Positions 34,654-44,620 of a stretch of 64,000 bases of DNA are shown piece by piece. This stretch comes from Helcococcus kunzii ATCC 51366 (lineage in GTDB: Bacteria; Bacillota; Clostridia; Tissierellales; Peptoniphilaceae). The translations under genes and the position numbers were made by a program. The stretch spans positions 1,887,870 through 1,951,869 of the forward strand of contig NZ_JH601088.1 in assembly GCF_000245755.1 (NCBI RefSeq), read 5' to 3'. Numbering within the stretch: position 1 is the first letter of the stretch; each line of letters starts with the position of its first letter. The notes under the pieces were generated by a model. It did no database searches, was not told the origin of the DNA, and saw nothing but the letters and a program-made list of their open reading frames with translations.

Positions 34654-36102
34654 CTATTTTTTTAATATAGCAATGATATTTTCTACATCTTTTCTAAGAC
34701 TCTCATCTTCCTTCATTAAAGTTTTGACTTTATCATCACCGTAAATAACTGTCGCGTGATCTCTCTCAAATGAATCTGCAATTTTTACTAAAGATAAATT
34801 TGTAAGTTGTCTTGATAAATGCATTGCAATTTGTCTTGGATCGGAGATTGATTTTTGTCTATTTTGTTTAACTAAATCCTGAGGTTCTAAATTGTAGTAT
34901 TTAGCAACCACTTCTTTGATTCTTGTTAAAGTAATAGGTTTTTGTTTAACCTCTTTAATTGCAAGTGCATTTTTAGCTATTTCCAGAAATTCTTCATCAG
35001 AAATCTGTGCATTTGAATTTTTTTTCTTTAAATTATAAAATGCCATAACTTTCAAAATAGCACCTTCTAAATTTCTGATATTAGAAGTTACATTTTCAGC
35101 AATAAACTCAATTACATTGTTAGGTACATCATATCTATCCATATTAATCTTATGTTTTAATATGGAAACTCTTGTTTCAAAATCTGGCTTTTGAATATCA
35201 GCTATCATACCACCACTAAACCTTGTAACTAACCTATCTTCTAAACCTTTTATCTCTTCAGGTCGCACATCTGATGTAAATACTATTTGTTTTTTTGCTT
35301 GTTGTAAAGAATTAAAAGTATGAAAGATTTCTTCCTGTGTACTTTCCTTACCTGAAATAAATTGAATGTCATCAATCATTAATACATCGCAATTCCTATA
35401 CTTATCTCTAAAAATTTGTGAATTGACTACTGAATTTTTATTGTCAGTAATTGTAGCGATAAACTCATTCATAAAACCTTCACTAGTTATATAAATAACT
35501 TTTTTTTCTGGATTATCTTCAAGTATCTTATGTCCTATAGCCTGCATAAGATGAGTTTTACCCAAACCAGAGCTACCATAAATGAAAAATGGATTATAAA
35601 CTTTACCAGGATTTTCTGCAACACTGATTGCAATCGCCAAAGCTAAATCATTAGATTTTCCTCTAACAAAATTATCAAAAGTATTTTTTTTATTTAATGT
35701 ACCTTTGTAACGATAATTATCAGGAGTTTCAGTGTTTACCCTCTTATCAAGCTCTTCTAATGGACCTGATAAATCAAATGTGATTTGCGTAGGATTTTTA
35801 TCCTCTTGAGGCAAATCTTCATCTTTTTCATTTATCAATTGTGTAAACAATTCATCTTTTGGATCTAAAATAACTAAATCAATGTCTTCATTTAAGATAG
35901 CTCTCAAATTACTTTCAAGAGTATCTTTATATTTATCATTTACTATCTTTTTTATAAAGCCGATAGTAGAGTAAATATAAACATTAGATCCTTTCTTTTT
36001 TAGAGGTATAAGTGGTTTTATCCACGTATTATAATGAACATCAATCATGTCAGTAATAAGTCTTTTTTGAACTTTTTCCCATACTTGATCTAAATTACTC
36101 AT
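34654..36102 (-). CDS. dnaA: Chromosomal replication initiator DnaA
   Basis: 482-residue AAA+ initiator. Domain I at 1-80 (WEKVQKRLITDMIDVHYNTW), acidic linker, Walker A YGSSGLGKTHLMQAIGH near residue 176, Walker B LMIDDIQFI near 242, and C-terminal DNA-binding helix motif DHATVIYGDDKV near 450. ATG 36102 follows GGAGGAATA. DnaA boxes flank the gene on both sides. Confidence 0.97.
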   Translation of the reverse strand: MSNLDQVWEKVQKRLITDMIDVHYNTWIKPLIPLKKKGSNVYIYSTIGFIKKIVNDKYKDTLESNLRAILNEDIDLVILDPKDELFTQLINEKDEDLPQEDKNPTQITFDLSGPLEELDKRVNTETPDNYRYKGTLNKKNTFDNFVRGKSNDLALAIAISVAENPGKVYNPFFIYGSSGLGKTHLMQAIGHKILEDNPEKKVIYITSEGFMNEFIATITDNKNSVVNSQIFRDKYRNCDVLMIDDIQFISGKESTQEEIFHTFNSLQQAKKQIVFTSDVRPEEIKGLEDRLVTRFSGGMIADIQKPDFETRVSILKHKINMDRYDVPNNVIEFIAENVTSNIRNLEGAILKVMAFYNLKKKNSNAQISDEEFLEIAKNALAIKEVKQKPITLTRIKEVVAKYYNLEPQDLVKQNRQKSISDPRQIAMHLSRQLTNLSLVKIADSFERDHATVIYGDDKVKTLMKEDESLRKDVENIIAILKK

Positions 36103-36114
36103 TATTCCTCCATC

Positions 36115-36411
36115 TTATCCACAAAGTTATCAACTTATCAATAGTGTTAGAAATAGGCAGTTGCCAAATCTAACAAATAAACATTAAGTTATCCACATTT
36201 TATGGTAAAATTTAATAAACAATAAATGTGGATAAAAAAATAGCTTAATTCTAAGCTTTTTTAAAGAATTTCATAAAGTTTATCAACAATGAATCCACAA
36301 TTGTTAATAACTCATGAAAAATTATGGATAACTCGTGTATTTTATGAACTAATTATATCAGTAAAGTCGAAAAAATACAAAAAAATAAAAGTTATCCACA
36401 AATGTGGATTT
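36115..36411. other. oriC: oriC part 2: DnaA-box cluster between dnaA and rpmH
   Basis: Exact TTATCCACA boxes at 36115-36123, 36189-36197 and 36392-36400, and inverted at 36227-36235. Near matches lie at 36280-36288, 36291-36299, 36323-36331 (inverted) and 36403-36411 (inverted). The intervening DNA is very AT-rich. A small hairpin GTTAGA/TCTAAC with inner GGCA/TGCC sits at 36146-36174. Gene polarity reverses here, as expected at the origin. Confidence 0.85.
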
Positions 36412-36436
36412 CTTCTTTTTTTAAAAGCTAACTTGC

Positions 36437-36465
36437 TTGACAATGAGGATAAAAGTAAATATAAT
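36437..36465 (+). promoter_or_regulatory. Consensus promoter of the rpmH operon
   Basis: TTGACA, 17-nt spacer, TATAAT: both hexamers perfect. Predicted start near 36472, about 70 nt before rpmH. Confidence 0.9.
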
Positions 36466-36543
36466 AGAAGTTAGCATTTTATCGTAAATAGTTATGTAAA
36501 ATCATAAAATATAGAAAATAAGTTAAAAATTAGGAGGAAAATT

Positions 36544-36678
36544 ATGAAAAGAACTTATCAACCAAATAGAAGAAGAAAATCTAAAAAACACGGATTTAGA
36601 TCTAGAATGTCTACTCCAGGAGGAAAAAGAGTATTACAAGCTAGAAGACGTAAAGGAAGAAAACAACTTTCAGCTTAG
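36544..36678 (+). CDS. rpmH: Ribosomal protein L34
   Basis: 44-residue, strongly basic L34 of the large ribosomal subunit: starts [20 protein letters not shown] and ends RKGRKQLSA, the universal pattern. AGGAGG lies eight bases before the ATG. It follows a perfect promoter and precedes rnpA, the conserved order to the right of oriC. Confidence 0.97.
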   Translation: MKRTYQPNRRRKSKKHGFRSRMSTPGGKRVLQARRRKGRKQLSA

Positions 36679-36701
36679 TCTAATTTGAAATTAGGAAAAT
36701 T

Positions 36702-37037
36702 ATGGAAAAAAAATATAGGATTAAAAAAAATTTAGAATTTAAGAGATTATATGAAAGGTCTAAGAGATTTTATAATAGAGATTTTAAGATATTAGTTTCA
36801 GATAATATCTTTGATTATCCTAGATTTGGATTTACATTAACAAGAAAGTTTGGAAAAGCAAATAAGAGAAATAGAGTAAGAAGACTTTTAAAAGAAATTA
36901 TAAGATTAAATATAGATAAATTTGAAAATGGAAAAGATTATATAATTTCACCAAAGTCTCATACAATTGAATATGAGTATAAAGATTTAGAGAATTCTTT
37001 GATGCATATAATCAATATTTCAAAGAGGAATAAATGA
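36702..37037 (+). CDS. rnpA: Ribonuclease P protein component
   Basis: 111-residue basic protein that assists the RNase P RNA in tRNA 5' processing. Family features: [18 protein letters not shown] at the start and the RNR motif in [17 protein letters not shown] near residues 53-69. The start follows TAGGAAAATT. It overlaps yidD by 4 bp. Confidence 0.95.
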   Translation: MEKKYRIKKNLEFKRLYERSKRFYNRDFKILVSDNIFDYPRFGFTLTRKFGKANKRNRVRRLLKEIIRLNIDKFENGKDYIISPKSHTIEYEYKDLENSLMHIINISKRNK

Positions 37038-37246
37038 AAAAACTAATGATAGCTTTAATTAACTTATATAGAAAGTATATTTCTCCTATGATGGGACAAG
37101 GTAAATGTAGATATACACCAACATGCTCGCAATACGCAATCGATGCATATAATAAACATAATTTTTTTAAAGCAACATTTATGACAGTTTGGAGAATTCT
37201 AAGATGCAACCCTTGGAGCAAGGGCGGGTATGATCCTGTTAAATAG
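37034..37246 (+). CDS. yidD: Membrane protein insertion efficiency factor YidD
   Basis: 70-residue YidD with the family pattern [24 protein letters not shown] (split here) and the three conserved cysteines; ends [12 protein letters not shown]. Peripheral membrane protein that aids YidC-dependent insertion. Start overlaps rnpA (ATGA). Confidence 0.94.
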   Translation: MKKLMIALINLYRKYISPMMGQGKCRYTPTCSQYAIDAYNKHNFFKATFMTVWRILRCNPWSKGGYDPVK

Positions 37247-37254
37247 GAGGATGA

Positions 37255-37950
37255 ATGGATTTTTTAAGTAGTATATTAGGAAAGTTGTTTAGCTTTATAT
37301 ACGAATCATTAAAAGGAATGAACATAGGAAGTGAAACATTCTCTACATATGCTATGACTATCATTGCTATGGGAATTATTTACAAAATATTGACCATTCC
37401 TATGACATTGCAAACAGCAAAACAACAAAGAAAACAAAGAGAAATGCAGCCAGAACTTGACAGAATCAAGCAAAAATATGGCTACGATCAGCAAATCTAT
37501 CAAAAGAAAATGATGGAATTTCAAAAAGAAAATAATATGATGCAAGGATGTGGTGGGAGCTGTTTAACATTTATACTGCAAATGGTAATCATTTTTGCTT
37601 TATATAGTGTTATTAGAGAGCCACAAAAATATTTAAGTGACTATGAAAATATCAATAGATCATTTTTCTGGATTAAAGACTTAGCTTTAGCAGATCCAAC
37701 AGGATTTGCATTACCACTTATCAACTCTGTATCACAATTAGGATATCAATTCTTAAATAAAAGTAGTATGGAAGGAAGTCCACAAGCAAGCGGCATGCAG
37801 ACTATGATGTATATTATGCCGATTATGTTCTTCTTTATATTTAGAAATTTACCTGCTGCCCTAGTATTATACTGGTCAATAGGTAATGTTATTGAAATCT
37901 TAATTAGAGGATTTATATTCTTGATTCGAAAAGCGAGGGGTAATAATTAA
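37255..37950 (+). CDS. yidC: Membrane protein insertase YidC/OxaI
   Basis: 231-residue Gram-positive-size insertase with five hydrophobic segments and no large extracellular domain. Typical features: ILTIPMTLQTAKQQRKQREMQPELDRIKQKYG-type cytoplasmic loop (residues 46-77) and the FFFIFRNLPAALVLYWSIGN segment near 190-209. Unlike B. subtilis SpoIIIJ, no lipobox is visible. ATG 37255 is preceded by GGAGGATGA; it overlaps jag by 1 bp. Confidence 0.94.
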   Translation: MDFLSSILGKLFSFIYESLKGMNIGSETFSTYAMTIIAMGIIYKILTIPMTLQTAKQQRKQREMQPELDRIKQKYGYDQQIYQKKMMEFQKENNMMQGCGGSCLTFILQMVIIFALYSVIREPQKYLSDYENINRSFFWIKDLALADPTGFALPLINSVSQLGYQFLNKSSMEGSPQASGMQTMMYIMPIMFFFIFRNLPAALVLYWSIGNVIEILIRGFIFLIRKARGNN

Positions 37951-38942
37951 TGAAATCTATAATTAAATCATCTAAAACTATAGAAGAAGCTGTTGATTTA
38001 GGTCTTAAAGAATTAGGCCTTGACAGAAACAATACAGAAATTGAAATTATTCAAGAACCAACAAAAGGTTTCTTAGGAATGTTTGGTGGAAATGATGCTA
38101 TTGTTAAAATCAAGGAAAAAGATAAAAGTACTGATATTAATCTAGATGATATATTTGGTGATTTAAAACAAAATAGCAGTTTTGCAGAAGTTGAAGATGA
38201 ATCAGACGAAGAAATTGATGAGAGATTCAGTAAATATGATGATTTAGAAGAAGATGAAGAAGAAATTGTAGAAACTGAATCACATGATACTGTTGATGAA
38301 GTAGTAGAAAATAAAGAAGATGATTCTTATGAAGATTCAGTAGATTCATATGAAGATGAAACAACTGAAACTGAACAAGAAGAATACGAAATATTCAAGT
38401 CTGATAAAGAAAAAACTGTAAATACTAGAGAACTTACATTCTCAGGCGAAGCAGTCGAAATTAATGATGAAGATAGTTTAGAAGTAGTTGCTCAAAAAAC
38501 TAAAAAAATCTTAGAAGATATTTTAGTTAAGATGCATATTGAAACTAAAGTAGACTATGAAACAAATAAAAATAATATTATTAATTTAGATTTGTCTGAT
38601 ATTTCTGAAAATGATACAGGAATTGTAATTGGTAGCAAGGGTGAAACATTAAATGCTATTCAATATACATTAAGCCTATTAGTTAACAGAAATACAAAAC
38701 AATTTTACAGAGTTACATTAAATGTTGCTGATTATAGAGATAGAAGAAAGAGATCTATTGAAAATAATGCTAAAAAGGTAGCATTTAAGGTATTAAAAAC
38801 AAAAAAATCAATTGCACTAAAACCAATGAATTCATACGAAAGAAGAATAGTGCATTATGCTTTACAAAGCTATAAAGAAATTGAAACTGTTTCAAGTGGA
38901 AAATTCCCAAATAGAAAAGTAGTAGTTAAATATAAAGGATAA
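37950..38942 (+). CDS. jag: RNA-binding protein Jag/KhpB with acidic linker
   Basis: 330-residue protein: N-terminal Jag_N domain (KSIIKSSKTIEEAVDLGLKEL), an acidic low-complexity linker (about residues 75-150), a KH domain (DTGIVIGSKGETLNAIQYTLSLLVNR near 225-250) and a C-terminal R3H domain (RRIVHYALQSYKEIETVS). It works with KhpA in binding small RNAs in related bacteria. The start overlaps the yidC stop. The linker is rich in Glu/Asp like the tail of the YflT-like protein. Confidence 0.92.
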   Translation: MKSIIKSSKTIEEAVDLGLKELGLDRNNTEIEIIQEPTKGFLGMFGGNDAIVKIKEKDKSTDINLDDIFGDLKQNSSFAEVEDESDEEIDERFSKYDDLEEDEEEIVETESHDTVDEVVENKEDDSYEDSVDSYEDETTETEQEEYEIFKSDKEKTVNTRELTFSGEAVEINDEDSLEVVAQKTKKILEDILVKMHIETKVDYETNKNNIINLDLSDISENDTGIVIGSKGETLNAIQYTLSLLVNRNTKQFYRVTLNVADYRDRRKRSIENNAKKVAFKVLKTKKSIALKPMNSYERRIVHYALQSYKEIETVSSGKFPNRKVVVKYKG

Positions 38943-38962
38943 TAAACTTTAAGAGACAGAAT

Positions 38963-38992
38963 GGCCCCAATACATAATTTGGGGCTTTTTAA
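38963..38992 (+). terminator. Terminator after jag
   Basis: GCCCCAA/TTGGGGC stem followed by TTTTTAATTT. Confidence 0.9.
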
Positions 38993-39013
38993 TTTAGTAA
39001 AGAGGTATAAAAA

Positions 39014-40390
39014 ATGGCAGAAAAAACAATAGCAGCTATATCAACAGCAACTGGTGAAGCAGGTATTGGGATTGTACGTATGTCTGGTGAAAAGTCATTT
39101 GATATAGCGAAGGAAGTTTTTAGAAATTTTAAAAAAGAACAAGTTAATAAATTTGAAAATAGAAAAATGAATTATGGCTATATTTTTAATAATGAGGAAA
39201 TGATTGACGAAGTTTTGATGGTATATATGAAAGGACCAAAAACTTATACACGTGAAGACATTGTTGAAATTTACTGTCATGGTGGCTATATAGCCGTAAA
39301 AAAAGTTTTGGATACATTATTGAAAAAAGGCGCATATATCGCTGAAAGAGGAGAATTTACAAAAAGAGCATTCCTAAATGGAAGACTTGATTTATCTCAA
39401 GCGGAAGCTGTTATCGATTTGATTGATGCGAAAACTGATAAATCTTATGAAGCTTCCCTACTACAATTAAAAGGAAGCGTGGCTTCAAAGGTAAAAAAAA
39501 TCAAGGAAAAAATGCTTGATTTAATGGCAAGAGTAGAATTTTCCATTAATTTTATGGAAGATTACGAAGATGATTTACCAGTTGAACCAATATATGAAAA
39601 ATCAGAAGTCATTGTAAATGAATTAAATACATTAATTAATTCCGCAAATCAAGGACGAATAATTAAAGAAGGTATCAAAACAGCTATTATTGGTAAACCA
39701 AATGTTGGTAAGTCTTCCCTATTAAATGCTTTATTAAAAGAAAATCGTGCAATTGTAACAGATGTTGCTGGTACAACAAGAGATACGATTGAAGAATCAA
39801 TAGACCTGGGAGGAGTTTCTGTAAACATAATAGATACAGCGGGTATAAGAAGTACTGATGATATTGTTGAATCAATTGGTGTGGAAAAGAGCTTAAAAAT
39901 TACAGAAGAATCAGATTTGGTTATTGCAATTTTTGATGTATCCAAACCATTTGATGATGAAGATGAAAAGATTATTGAACTACTAAATAATAAGAAATCT
40001 ATTATATTATTAAATAAACACGATTTAGAAGTGAAAGCTGATAAAACACTTATATATGAAAAATGTGATAAAAATAATATAATAGAAATGTCAATAATTG
40101 AAGATAAAGGTATACAAGAACTTGAAGATGCAATTTTAGATATGTTTTTTGATGGTGAAATCCAAGTAAATAACACAATTATGATTACAAATATTAGACA
40201 TAGAGATTTATTAGTAAAGGCTAGAGATAATATCATTTCAGCAGTTGAAGGTATAAAAATGGGTATGCCACTTGATGCCACTGAAATAGATTTTAGAAAT
40301 GCTTATACACAACTTGGGGAAATTACTGGTGAAACCATCGAAGAGGATGTATTAGATAAAATATTTAAGGATTTCTGTATAGGAAAATAA
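39014..40390 (+). CDS. mnmE: tRNA modification GTPase MnmE
   Basis: 458-residue GTPase that with MnmG makes the cmnm5 modification at U34 of tRNA. N-terminal folate-binding domain (TIAAISTATGEAGIGIVRMSG), G-domain with GKPNVGKSSLLNAL near residues 222-235, TAGIR and NKHD, and the C-terminal CIGK motif with catalytic Cys. ATG 39014 follows AGAGG. Confidence 0.96.
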   Translation: MAEKTIAAISTATGEAGIGIVRMSGEKSFDIAKEVFRNFKKEQVNKFENRKMNYGYIFNNEEMIDEVLMVYMKGPKTYTREDIVEIYCHGGYIAVKKVLDTLLKKGAYIAERGEFTKRAFLNGRLDLSQAEAVIDLIDAKTDKSYEASLLQLKGSVASKVKKIKEKMLDLMARVEFSINFMEDYEDDLPVEPIYEKSEVIVNELNTLINSANQGRIIKEGIKTAIIGKPNVGKSSLLNALLKENRAIVTDVAGTTRDTIEESIDLGGVSVNIIDTAGIRSTDDIVESIGVEKSLKITEESDLVIAIFDVSKPFDDEDEKIIELLNNKKSIILLNKHDLEVKADKTLIYEKCDKNNIIEMSIIEDKGIQELEDAILDMFFDGEIQVNNTIMITNIRHRDLLVKARDNIISAVEGIKMGMPLDATEIDFRNAYTQLGEITGETIEEDVLDKIFKDFCIGK

Positions 40391-40445
40391 TAAGAATAAC
40401 AAGATTGATAAATAATTAACTATTTCTATAAAGAGGGAGAATTTA

Positions 40446-42347
40446 ATGGAAATAAAAAAGTATATTGCTGATGAAGTCGACGTTTTTGTCGTTGGTGCAG
40501 GACATGCAGGTATTGAAGCTGCCCTATCATCAGCTAGATTAGGTAAAAAAACAATAATGGCAAGTATAAGTCTTGATGCAGTTGCGGACTTACCATGTAA
40601 TCCAAATATCGGAGGAACTGGTAAAGGTCATTTAGTTAGAGAGATTGATGCATTGGGTGGTGAAATGGCATTAAATATAGATAAATCATCTATACAATCA
40701 AAAATGCTAAATACTTCAAAAGGACCTGCAATCCATTCCCTAAGAGTGCAAGCTGATAAAAGACTTTATCATGAAGAAATGAAAAAAGTACTTGAAAATG
40801 AACCAAATTTAAGATTAATTGAAACAGAAATAGATGAAGTGTTAATTGAAAATAACGAAGTAATTGGCGTTTCTTCAGTGACAGGTGCAATATATAAGGC
40901 AAAAGCAGTAATTATCTGTACAGGGACTTATCTAAATGGATTAATCATGATGGGAGAATTACAATATAGCTCTGGTCCTCATGGTATGAAGCCTGCCCTA
41001 TATCTTTCTGATAGCTTAGAAAATATGGGATTCAAATTAAGAAGATTTAAGACTGGTACTCCAGCTAGAGTTAACAAACGTTCTTTAGATTTTTCTAAAA
41101 TGATTCCACAATATGGTGATGAAAATCCTGTACCATTCTCATTTATGAATGTTGACAAAGATTTTAATTACAAACAAGAACTTTGTTGGCAAACACACAC
41201 AACACCAGAAACCCATGAAATCATTAGAAGAGAACTATATCGTTCCCCTATGTACGCTGGTGTAATTGAAGGTATTGGACCAAGATATTGCCCATCAATA
41301 GAAGATAAAGTTGTTAGATTTGCAGATAAGGATCAACATATTATATTTATTGAACCAGAAGGTAAGACTACAAACGAAATGTATGTACAAGGTGCATCCT
41401 CTACCCTACCAGTTGAAGTGCAACAAGAATTTTACAAGACAATCATTGGTCTTGAAAATGTTGAATTTATGAGACCTGCACATGGTATTGAGTATGACTG
41501 TATTGATGCCACAAATATAAAAACTACATTAGAATCATTTAATATAAAAAACTTATTCTTCGCAGGACAAATAAATGGTACTTCTGGTTATGAGGAAGCT
41601 GCAGCACAAGGTCTAATGGCTGGTATAAATGCAGTACACAATTTAGATAATAAGGAACCATTCATATTAGATAGATCTGAAGCATATATTGGTGTTCTAA
41701 TAGACGACTTAGTTACAAAAGCACAAAGAGAACCATATAGAATGATGACTTCCAGAGCAGAATATCGTCTAACATTGAGACAAGACAATGCTGATCTTCG
41801 TTTAACACAAAAAGGATACGAAATTGGATTAGTATCTGAAGAAAGATATCAATTAATGTTAGAAAAGAAAGAAGCTATTGAAAAAGAAGTAGAAAGATTG
41901 AAAAAAGTCATTCTAACCCCTACTTCAGAAACTAATGAGAAATTGTTAAGTTTAGGTACACAAGAGTTAAAGACTGCTACAAGTCTATATGACTTAATTA
42001 AAAGACCAGAACTTGACTATGAAACTCTAGAAGTATTTGATCCAGAAAGAACAGAAATAAAGAAACCATATGTACTAGAAGTTCAAACACAAATCAAATA
42101 CGAAGGTTATATAAAAAAACAAAACATGCAAATTGATCAATTCAAGAAAATGGAAAGAAAAAAACTTGATATGATTGAAGATTACACTAAAATTGATGGA
42201 TTAAAGAAAGAAGCCGCTGAAAAACTTAATATTGTTAAACCAGATTCAGTAGGACAAGCATCAAGAATGCCAGGCGTAACACCTGCAGACATCAATGTGA
42301 TTATGATACATTTAGAAGTGTTAAGAAGGAAGAATAATGAAGTATAG
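40446..42347 (+). CDS. mnmG: tRNA uridine-5-carboxymethylaminomethyl modification enzyme MnmG
   Basis: 633-residue FAD enzyme, partner of MnmE. FAD-binding [19 protein letters not shown] near residues 15-33, [23 protein letters not shown] near 51-73, and [20 protein letters not shown] near 377. AGAGGGAG precedes the ATG. Its end overlaps rsmG by 11 bp. Confidence 0.96.
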   Translation: MEIKKYIADEVDVFVVGAGHAGIEAALSSARLGKKTIMASISLDAVADLPCNPNIGGTGKGHLVREIDALGGEMALNIDKSSIQSKMLNTSKGPAIHSLRVQADKRLYHEEMKKVLENEPNLRLIETEIDEVLIENNEVIGVSSVTGAIYKAKAVIICTGTYLNGLIMMGELQYSSGPHGMKPALYLSDSLENMGFKLRRFKTGTPARVNKRSLDFSKMIPQYGDENPVPFSFMNVDKDFNYKQELCWQTHTTPETHEIIRRELYRSPMYAGVIEGIGPRYCPSIEDKVVRFADKDQHIIFIEPEGKTTNEMYVQGASSTLPVEVQQEFYKTIIGLENVEFMRPAHGIEYDCIDATNIKTTLESFNIKNLFFAGQINGTSGYEEAAAQGLMAGINAVHNLDNKEPFILDRSEAYIGVLIDDLVTKAQREPYRMMTSRAEYRLTLRQDNADLRLTQKGYEIGLVSEERYQLMLEKKEAIEKEVERLKKVILTPTSETNEKLLSLGTQELKTATSLYDLIKRPELDYETLEVFDPERTEIKKPYVLEVQTQIKYEGYIKKQNMQIDQFKKMERKKLDMIEDYTKIDGLKKEAAEKLNIVKPDSVGQASRMPGVTPADINVIMIHLEVLRRKNNEV

Positions 42348-43044
42348 AGAAATTTTTGAAAAAGAAGGATATAATTTAACAGACGAACAAATTGCTAAAT
42401 TTCAACACTTCTACGACTTACTAGATGAGTGGAATTACAAAATTGACATCACAAAAATTGTTGAAGAAGAAGAAGTATATATTAAACACTTTTTAGATTC
42501 TCTATTAATCACAAAAGCTGGATATTTCGAAAAGAATCAAAATATTATTGATATTGGTACTGGTGGTGGTTTCCCTGGTGTACCACTTAAAATATATAAT
42601 GACACATTATCCTTTGTACTTTTAGATAGCTTGAAGAAAAGAATTAATTTTCTAGATAAAGTTGTAGAAGAACTTAAATTGGATAATGTGGTTCCCCTAC
42701 ATGGTCGTGCGGAAGAAATTGCAAGAAAAGAAGGAATGCGAGAATCCTTTGATTCAGCAGTATCTAGAGCAGTAGCTCCAATGCAAACACTACTTGAATA
42801 CTGTCTACCTTTTGTAAAAGTTGGTGGATATTTCATAGCAATGAAAGGTCCAAACTATAAAGATGAATTAAATCTATCAAAAGGAGCGATCAATCTTTTA
42901 GGAGGTTTACTTGATAAAGTCATAGAATATGAGCTTCCATTAGGATTAGGATCAAGATCACTTATAGTTATCAAGAAAATTAAAGCAACTCCACACAGAT
43001 TTCCTAGAGCTGGTGGAAAACCAAGAAGTAATCCTTTAACATAA
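42337..43044 (+). CDS. rsmG: 16S rRNA (guanine-527-N7)-methyltransferase RsmG
   Basis: 235-residue S-adenosylmethionine methyltransferase. SAM-binding [17 protein letters not shown] near residues 69-85, [10 protein letters not shown] near 141-150, and [13 protein letters not shown] at the C-terminus. The start lies inside the end of mnmG with AAGGAAG upstream. Confidence 0.96.
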   Translation: MKYREIFEKEGYNLTDEQIAKFQHFYDLLDEWNYKIDITKIVEEEEVYIKHFLDSLLITKAGYFEKNQNIIDIGTGGGFPGVPLKIYNDTLSFVLLDSLKKRINFLDKVVEELKLDNVVPLHGRAEEIARKEGMRESFDSAVSRAVAPMQTLLEYCLPFVKVGGYFIAMKGPNYKDELNLSKGAINLLGGLLDKVIEYELPLGLGSRSLIVIKKIKATPHRFPRAGGKPRSNPLT

Positions 43045-43048
43045 AACT

Positions 43049-43080
43049 ATCCCCCACATTTTTGTGGGGATTTTTATTTT
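43049..43080 (+). terminator. Terminator after rsmG
   Basis: CCCCACA pairs with TGTGGGG around TTTT, followed by ATTTTTATTTT. Confidence 0.92.
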
Positions 43081-43121
43081 AAATATTTTTTATATTTAGA
43101 TAATTATTGAGATATTTTTAA

Positions 43122-43236
43122 AGTTTCATATGAAACAATCTATGTTATAAAAAATATAAAGTGTATCAATTTTAAAGTTTCATATGAAACAATTTTTTAA
43201 AATAATTATGAATCACTTAAAGTTTCATATGAAACA
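43122..43236. other. parS: Cluster of three parS-like palindromes
   Basis: AGTTTCATATGAAACA occurs exactly at 43122-43137, 43176-43191 and 43221-43236 between rsmG and the lipoprotein gene. It equals the bacterial parS palindrome (TGTTTCACGTGAAACA) except for the outer base and the central CG, which is TA here. Adjacent parA/parB support centromere function. Confidence 0.85.
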
Positions 43237-43319
43237 TTTAAATATATTTTATGCTTAATTGATTAATTTATATTTTGTTTATATAATTAAATAAAGTTAT
43301 TACATTAAAGAGGTTTAAA

Positions 43320-43748
43320 ATGAAAAAGAGCTATGTTATTATATTATTTTTATTAAGTATTTTAGTTGGTTGTGCTAAACCAAGTCGAAAACCAAATCAC
43401 AGCCGTTATATTAATTTACAATTTGATGTTTCTGAAGTTAAAGATGTCGCGAGTATAGATTATACAATAAGAACAAAAGATGTTACTCAAAAAACAGGTT
43501 TTGCGGTGGAAAAGAATGATACAATTGTTGAAGACTATGTAACTGATGAATTCCTTGATCTTTCTGGAAAGAAAGATTTTAGTATAGAATTTACTATTTC
43601 AGATAAACAATATCATCCAACTAATGAAAATGAAAGAAAAGATTACAATATCAAAGAAAAAATCAATATAAATCCCAAAATTGGTCAAACTTATAAATTT
43701 AAGTTAACAGGTGATTATGATAATGGATTTAAAATGATGAAAGAATAA
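43320..43748 (+). CDS. Small lipoprotein of unknown function
   Basis: 142 aa with a Lys-rich start, hydrophobic core and lipobox LVGC (Cys near residue 18), so it should be membrane-anchored outside the cell. The rest is hydrophilic with beta-strand-like alternation (NLQFDVSEVKDVASIDYTIR, FSIEFTISDKQYH); no family recognised. AGAGG precedes the ATG. It has its own terminator and lies between parS sites, interrupting the usual rsmG-parA adjacency. Confidence 0.7.
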   Translation: MKKSYVIILFLLSILVGCAKPSRKPNHSRYINLQFDVSEVKDVASIDYTIRTKDVTQKTGFAVEKNDTIVEDYVTDEFLDLSGKKDFSIEFTISDKQYHPTNENERKDYNIKEKININPKIGQTYKFKLTGDYDNGFKMMKE

Positions 43749-43760
43749 TATATTATACTC

Positions 43761-43795
43761 CCCTATCTTAATTTAACAAGATAGGGTTATTTTTT
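43761..43795 (+). terminator. Terminator after the lipoprotein gene
   Basis: CCCTATCTT/AAGATAGGG stem with an 8-nt loop, followed by TTATTTTTT; immediately next to a parS site. Confidence 0.9.
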
Positions 43796-43815
43796 AAAGT
43801 TTCATATGAAACTTT
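43796..43815. other. parS: Fourth parS-like palindrome, upstream of parA
   Basis: Fully symmetric 20-mer AAAGTTTCATATGAAACTTT, sharing the CATATG-centred core of the three sites at 43.1-43.2 kb. Its place at the parA promoter suggests autoregulation as well as partition. Confidence 0.85.
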
Positions 43816-43861
43816 AAAGCTAAATCTACTAGTTTGTGTTATAATTTATAAAGAGGTGTTT

Positions 43862-44614
43862 ATGAAAATTATATCTATTTTTAATCAAAAAGGCGGTGTT
43901 GGTAAAACTACAACAGTTGTTAATTTATCAGCAGCATTAGGAAAAAAGAATAAAAAAGTACTTGTTGTTGACCTTGATCCACAAGGAAATTCAACTTCGG
44001 GTCTAGGTATCGATAAATATGAACTAGAGTTAAGTATATATGATGTATTATTAGGTGAAAATGAACTAGAGCCTTTAGAAACAAGTGCAAAAAATGTTAA
44101 AATATTACCATCAAACTCAGATCTATCTGGTTTTGAAATAGAAGCTGTTAATATTGATAATAGAGAACAGTTATTATTAGAAAATATAAAAAAATTGGAA
44201 GATTTTGATTTTGTAATTATTGATTGTCCGCCATCTTTAGGTTTATTAAGTATTAATGCTCTAGTAGCAAGCGATTCAGTATTAATTCCAATTCAAAGTG
44301 AATACTATGCATTGGAAGGTGTATCTCAATTAGTTCAAACAATTGACTTAATTAAAGGAAGTTTAAATCCTAACTTAGAAATTGAAGGTGTTGTGATGTC
44401 AATGTTTGATGGAAGAAATAATTTATCTTTAGATGTAGTTGAAGAAGTAAAAAAATATTTCAAAGATAAAGTATTTAAGAGTATTATACCGAGAAATATT
44501 AGATTGGCAGAAGCACCATCACATGGTTTGTCGGTTTTAGATTATGATGCATCGTCAAAAGGTGCTAAAGCATATGTTAAATTAGCAAATGAGATTATTA
44601 AACAGAATAAGTAG
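43862..44614 (+). CDS. parA: Chromosome partitioning ATPase ParA/Soj
   Basis: 250-residue Walker-type ATPase: deviant Walker A FNQKGGVGKTTTVVNLSAALG at the N-terminus, DLDPQGNSTSGLG near 38-50, IIDCPPSLGLL near 120. It drives origin segregation and modulates DnaA in relatives. The frame opens at GTG 43856, but AGAGG overlaps it; the ATG at 43862 is preferred. 6 bp before parB. Confidence 0.95.
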   Translation: MKIISIFNQKGGVGKTTTVVNLSAALGKKNKKVLVVDLDPQGNSTSGLGIDKYELELSIYDVLLGENELEPLETSAKNVKILPSNSDLSGFEIEAVNIDNREQLLLENIKKLEDFDFVIIDCPPSLGLLSINALVASDSVLIPIQSEYYALEGVSQLVQTIDLIKGSLNPNLEIEGVVMSMFDGRNNLSLDVVEEVKKYFKDKVFKSIIPRNIRLAEAPSHGLSVLDYDASSKGAKAYVKLANEIIKQNK

Positions 44615-44620
44615 GTGAAT

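Noticed and set aside
39649..40281. 210-codon frame antisense to mnmE
   Set aside because: Shadow of a conserved gene; Ser/Ile-rich translation typical of antisense frames in AT-rich DNA.
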